Source of the DNA: Ornithinibacillus massiliensis
GTDB taxonomy: Bacteria > Bacillota > Bacilli > Bacillales > Amphibacillaceae
DNA: 64,000 bases
Reading direction: 5' to 3'
Assembly: GCF_018310345.1 (NCBI RefSeq)
Contig: NZ_JAGXBY010000002.1
Span: forward strand, 62,001-126,000
A model generated the notes under the pieces. The model worked only from the letters and a program-made list of their open reading frames with translations. It was not told where the DNA came from and did no database searches. The number at the start of each line of letters is the position of its first letter. Within the stretch, counting starts at the first letter, position 1. A program made the position numbers and the translations under genes. Shown one piece after another: positions 61,580 through 64,000 of this stretch.

Positions 61580-62056
61580 CTATCTTGTCACCTCCAGGAT
61601 AGCTTTCTCGAAACTTTCCTTTATTTCCTTAACTGATTTATCTACTTCATCAATATCCATCGCATGAATATACAATATGTCATTTTCATCTGACACAGCA
61701 ACAGATAGGGTACCAGGTGTTAAGGAAATTAGATGAGCTAAAATGGTAATTTCCCAATTGCTTTTCACCTCTAATGGTAGTGCAAAGATTCCTGGTTCTA
61801 TTTCTGGTTTAGGTGTATAAACCAGTTTAAGGATACCGAGGTTTGATAAGAATAACTCTTTCACAAAAAGAAGGAGAAGCTTTACTATCTTTACGACCCG
61901 TATTCCATAAAATCGACCAGGTATAAAACGATTTAGCAAGAGTACTAAAAGAATACCCCAAATATATCCAGCAATAAAGCTTGCTAAAGTATACGATTCA
62001 CTAAGGAACATCCACATGATGGCAATAATTAAGTTAATAATAATTTGAAATGGCAT
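61580..62056 (-). CDS. mrpE: Mrp antiporter subunit E
   Basis: Membrane subunit of 158 residues. MPFQIIINLIIAIMWMFLSE, ASFIAGYIWGILLVLLLNR, the family segment TPKPEIEPGIFALPL, and the conserved LAHLISLTPGTLSVAVSDE with C-terminal IHAMDIDE. Between mrpD (6-base gap) and mrpF. Confidence 0.95.
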   Translation of the reverse strand: MPFQIIINLIIAIMWMFLSESYTLASFIAGYIWGILLVLLLNRFIPGRFYGIRVVKIVKLLLLFVKELFLSNLGILKLVYTPKPEIEPGIFALPLEVKSNWEITILAHLISLTPGTLSVAVSDENDILYIHAMDIDEVDKSVKEIKESFEKAILEVTR

Positions 62057-62062
62057 AATCCA

Positions 62063-63553
62063 TTACTCCTTCAACACAGAATCAATATAAATTTGGGGAT
62101 CTAATAAATACTCCGCTATGCCTTCAATAGAAGGATAGACAAACTCAGCTCCGATACCAAGAAAGACGGAGATAGCTAATAAACCAACAATTGGTAAGAT
62201 TAATCCTAATGAAGGCTTCTTCGTATAGGTTTTCGTTTCATCTTTTTCTCCCCAGAATCCTCGAATGAAAATTTTCATGACAGAGTATAGGATAAGTAGA
62301 CTGGATAATAGCGCTATTAAGGTTATCGCAATTTCATCAGCCGATAGGGCACCCCTTAGTAGTAATAGCTTTCCGATAAAACCACTAAATGGTGGAATAC
62401 CCGCAAGGATAAATGCTGCGATAAATAGTAACCATCCTAATAAAGGATAATGATGGATTAATCCACCCATTTTCTTCAAGTCAGATGTTCCAGCTACATA
62501 GGCAATAACTCCAACCAGTAAAAATAGCGCTGATTTTATAATCATATCGTGAACCAAATAATAAATGGAGCCACTTAACGCATCGAGATTAAAAATACCT
62601 AATCCCATAATGATAAATCCTATAGCAGGGATAATATTATAACTAATGATTAGTTTAATATTATTTGTTGAAAGGGCACCAATTACTCCAAATACCATGG
62701 ATAACCCTGCAATCCAGATGAATGCCTCATGTGTAATTTCCGTTCGATGGATGAAAATTAATGAGAACACGCGTAGGATGGAATAGATACCTACTTTAGT
62801 TAATAGGGCACCAAATAAAGCAGATACGACCGGATTTGGTACGATATATGGCCTTGGCAACCAATAATATAGCGGGAATAGTGCTGCTTTCGTACCAAAT
62901 ACGAAGAACAGGAGAACCGCAATGGTTGTTAAGATTCCAGTCTGTTCGACTTCTGCAACACGCTCTGCAATTTGAGCCATATTAATGGTTCCTACAGCTC
63001 CATATAATAGAGCAATTGCAGTTACAAATAGCATGGAAGAGAACAAGTTAATTAAAACATACTTGATAGATTCTCTTAATTGAACTTTATCGCCACCTAG
63101 TACGATTAGGGCATAGGAAGCCATCAGTAATACTTCAAAAAATACAAATAGGTTAAATAAATCACCTGTGAGAAACGCACCAGTTACACCAGCAATAAGC
63201 ATAAAGTAAAACGTATAGAAATAATGTGTTTCTTGTCTTAAAGATAAAGAGTTTGGCGCGTAAAATACCGCTGCTGTTGCGATGATATTCGTTGTTAGAA
63301 CGAGTAGAATGGAAAGCTTATCTGCCACTAATATAATTCCGTATGGTGCTATCCAACCACCCGTCTCTAAAATTATTGCACCATCAGTAAATACAGTATA
63401 GGCAACAAACATCGCGACTGCTAAGCCAATTAAAGTAAAGAGCTTTGTTAAAAGTCGAGTTGTCTTCACATGTGAGTTAGTAAATGCCACAATGACACCT
63501 GAGATTGCCGGGATGATTAGCGGTAATATAGCTAAATTACTCATTCGATTCAC
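62063..63553 (-). CDS. mrpD: Mrp antiporter subunit D
   Basis: Large subunit of the complex, homologous to NuoM/NuoN-type proton channels. 496 residues, about 14 helices. Key acidic residue in DLFNLFVFFEVLLMASYALI (about 127-146), lysine helix GTKAALFPLYYWLPRPYIV, HDMIIKSALFLLVGVIAYV, and GIPPFSGFIGKLLLLRGAL. Overlaps mrpC by 17 bases. Together with the other subunits it gives Na+ and alkali tolerance. Confidence 0.97.
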   Translation of the reverse strand: MNRMSNLAILPLIIPAISGVIVAFTNSHVKTTRLLTKLFTLIGLAVAMFVAYTVFTDGAIILETGGWIAPYGIILVADKLSILLVLTTNIIATAAVFYAPNSLSLRQETHYFYTFYFMLIAGVTGAFLTGDLFNLFVFFEVLLMASYALIVLGGDKVQLRESIKYVLINLFSSMLFVTAIALLYGAVGTINMAQIAERVAEVEQTGILTTIAVLLFFVFGTKAALFPLYYWLPRPYIVPNPVVSALFGALLTKVGIYSILRVFSLIFIHRTEITHEAFIWIAGLSMVFGVIGALSTNNIKLIISYNIIPAIGFIIMGLGIFNLDALSGSIYYLVHDMIIKSALFLLVGVIAYVAGTSDLKKMGGLIHHYPLLGWLLFIAAFILAGIPPFSGFIGKLLLLRGALSADEIAITLIALLSSLLILYSVMKIFIRGFWGEKDETKTYTKKPSLGLILPIVGLLAISVFLGIGAEFVYPSIEGIAEYLLDPQIYIDSVLKE

Positions 63554-63875
63554 CCCTCATTTCTTCCATATTGTCTGTTTTGTTTTCTTGAGCTGTTCGG
63601 TAAGCTAGAACAAGTAAAAGACTAGTAATACCAAAGCTAATTACGATCGAAGTTAAGATCAATGCTTGTGGTAAAGGGTCAGTATAGTTTACTACCGCAT
63701 CATCTAGTATTGGAGGCTGACCTCGTTTTAATTTCCCCATCGTCAAAATAACTAGATGAGCACCATGGGATAATAGAACAGTCCCAATGATTATGCGTAA
63801 TAACTGCTTTTGTAATAGGTTATAAACAGCTGTTGCAAATAAAATCCCAGCTAGTATTAGAATGATATATTCCAT
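63537..63875 (-). CDS. mrpC: Mrp antiporter subunit C
   Basis: NuoK-like membrane subunit of 112 residues with three helices: MEYIILILAGILFATAVYNL, LRIIIGTVLLSHGAHLVIL, LPQALILTSIVISFGITSLL; the DPLPQALILT motif is diagnostic. Its ATG directly follows the stop codon of the upstream gene (TAAATG). Confidence 0.96.
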   Translation of the reverse strand: MEYIILILAGILFATAVYNLLQKQLLRIIIGTVLLSHGAHLVILTMGKLKRGQPPILDDAVVNYTDPLPQALILTSIVISFGITSLLLVLAYRTAQENKTDNMEEMRGESNE

Positions 63876-64000
63876 TTACTCAGCCTCCTTATTTCTGAGT
63901 TTAATGAGGCCATAGATGGCTAAAGCAGCAATACCTAATACTGCGATTTCAAACAGTGTATCGAGTCCACGCATATCCACAAGAATAACGTTTACGATAT
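63876..64000 (-). CDS. mrpA: C-terminus of an MrpA-type subunit (5' part outside window)
   Basis: Only the last 40 residues are visible: [20 protein letters not shown], then [20 protein letters not shown] and the stop. This is the pattern I associate with the C-terminal end of MrpA (vDfRgfDTlgEi). MrpB normally stands between mrpA and mrpC, and its C-terminus looks different. Either subunit order or composition is unusual or the visible piece belongs to a differently named protein, so the symbol is tentative. Confidence 0.65.
   Translation of the reverse strand, partial: IVNVILVDMRGLDTLFEIAVLGIAALAIYGLIKLRNKEAE

Overview
The window is an ordinary chromosomal core block of an endospore-forming, low-GC Bacillaceae, most like the moderately halophilic genera around Oceanobacillus, Virgibacillus and Gracilibacillus. 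The genus is inference. The Bacillota assignment rests on gene content and on an order close to the Bacillus subtilis valS-to-sigK segment. Almost everything is vertically inherited housekeeping, division and sporulation machinery. I see no insertion sequence, prophage, CRISPR array, tRNA or rRNA gene.

Region by region: (1) 1-4053: the end of valS, a pair of minus-strand ATP-grasp ligases that I do not know from the B. subtilis locus, and divergent folC. (2) 4171-10187: spoIIB, radC, then the shape and division-site cluster mreBCD-minCD. (3) 10201-15266: a long inverted-repeat element, a sigma-E promoter driving spoIVFA-spoIVFB (the pro-sigma-K processing protease), then rplU-prp-rpmA behind a sigma-A promoter and an L21 leader, then spo0B-obg. 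(4) 15495-18324: spore coat and cortex genes: a SafA-type LysM protein with seven 48-bp repeats, a CotS/YsxE-type kinase-like protein, and a YhcN/CoxA-type lipoprotein. (5) 18501-22857: ruvAB, a DUF2905 gene, queA, tgt, yajC. (6) 22940-28136: yrzE-like and spoVB on the minus strand, then comN, secDF, lapA-like. (7) 28202-35773: recJ, apt, relA, dtd and an SH3/amidase; dtd lies between two inverted-repeat elements. (8) 35770-39605: a sigma-A promoter and T-box leader ahead of hisS-aspS, then a 6S RNA gene. (9) 39788-43421: an accessory interval with a HIT protein, a PP2C-like protein, an RsfA-type regulator and rarA. (10) 43597-54821: cymR, a cysteine desulfurase, mnmA, a TPR protein, recD2, a zinc-ribbon protein, an AI-2E family permease, an alanine T-box, alaS, ireB-like, ruvX and DUF1292. 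(11) 55088-60769: mltG, an O-methyltransferase, udk, greA, yrrS-like, mtnN and an uninterrupted sigK. (12) 60870-64000: a minus-strand Mrp cation/proton antiporter operon, running off the right edge.

Several parts form one circuit. SpoIIB, SpoIVFA/FB, Spo0B, SafA, SpoVB, an RsfA-type regulator and sigma-K itself are all here, so both the protease (SpoIVFB) and its substrate (pro-sigma-K) are encoded about 49 kb apart. Translation capacity is controlled by RNA: an L21 leader, an alanine T-box on alaS, and a T-box on hisS-aspS whose specifier codon (GAC) and acceptor-pairing base (C) both indicate tRNA-Asp rather than tRNA-His.

I found no convincing new large system. The best candidates for a second look are the paired ATP-grasp ligases, the aspartate identity of the hisS leader, the family of long hairpin repeats, and an MrpA-like tail directly abutting mrpC with no mrpB between. 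Many start codons were moved from the longest reading frame to the codon behind a good ribosome binding site; each case is stated.
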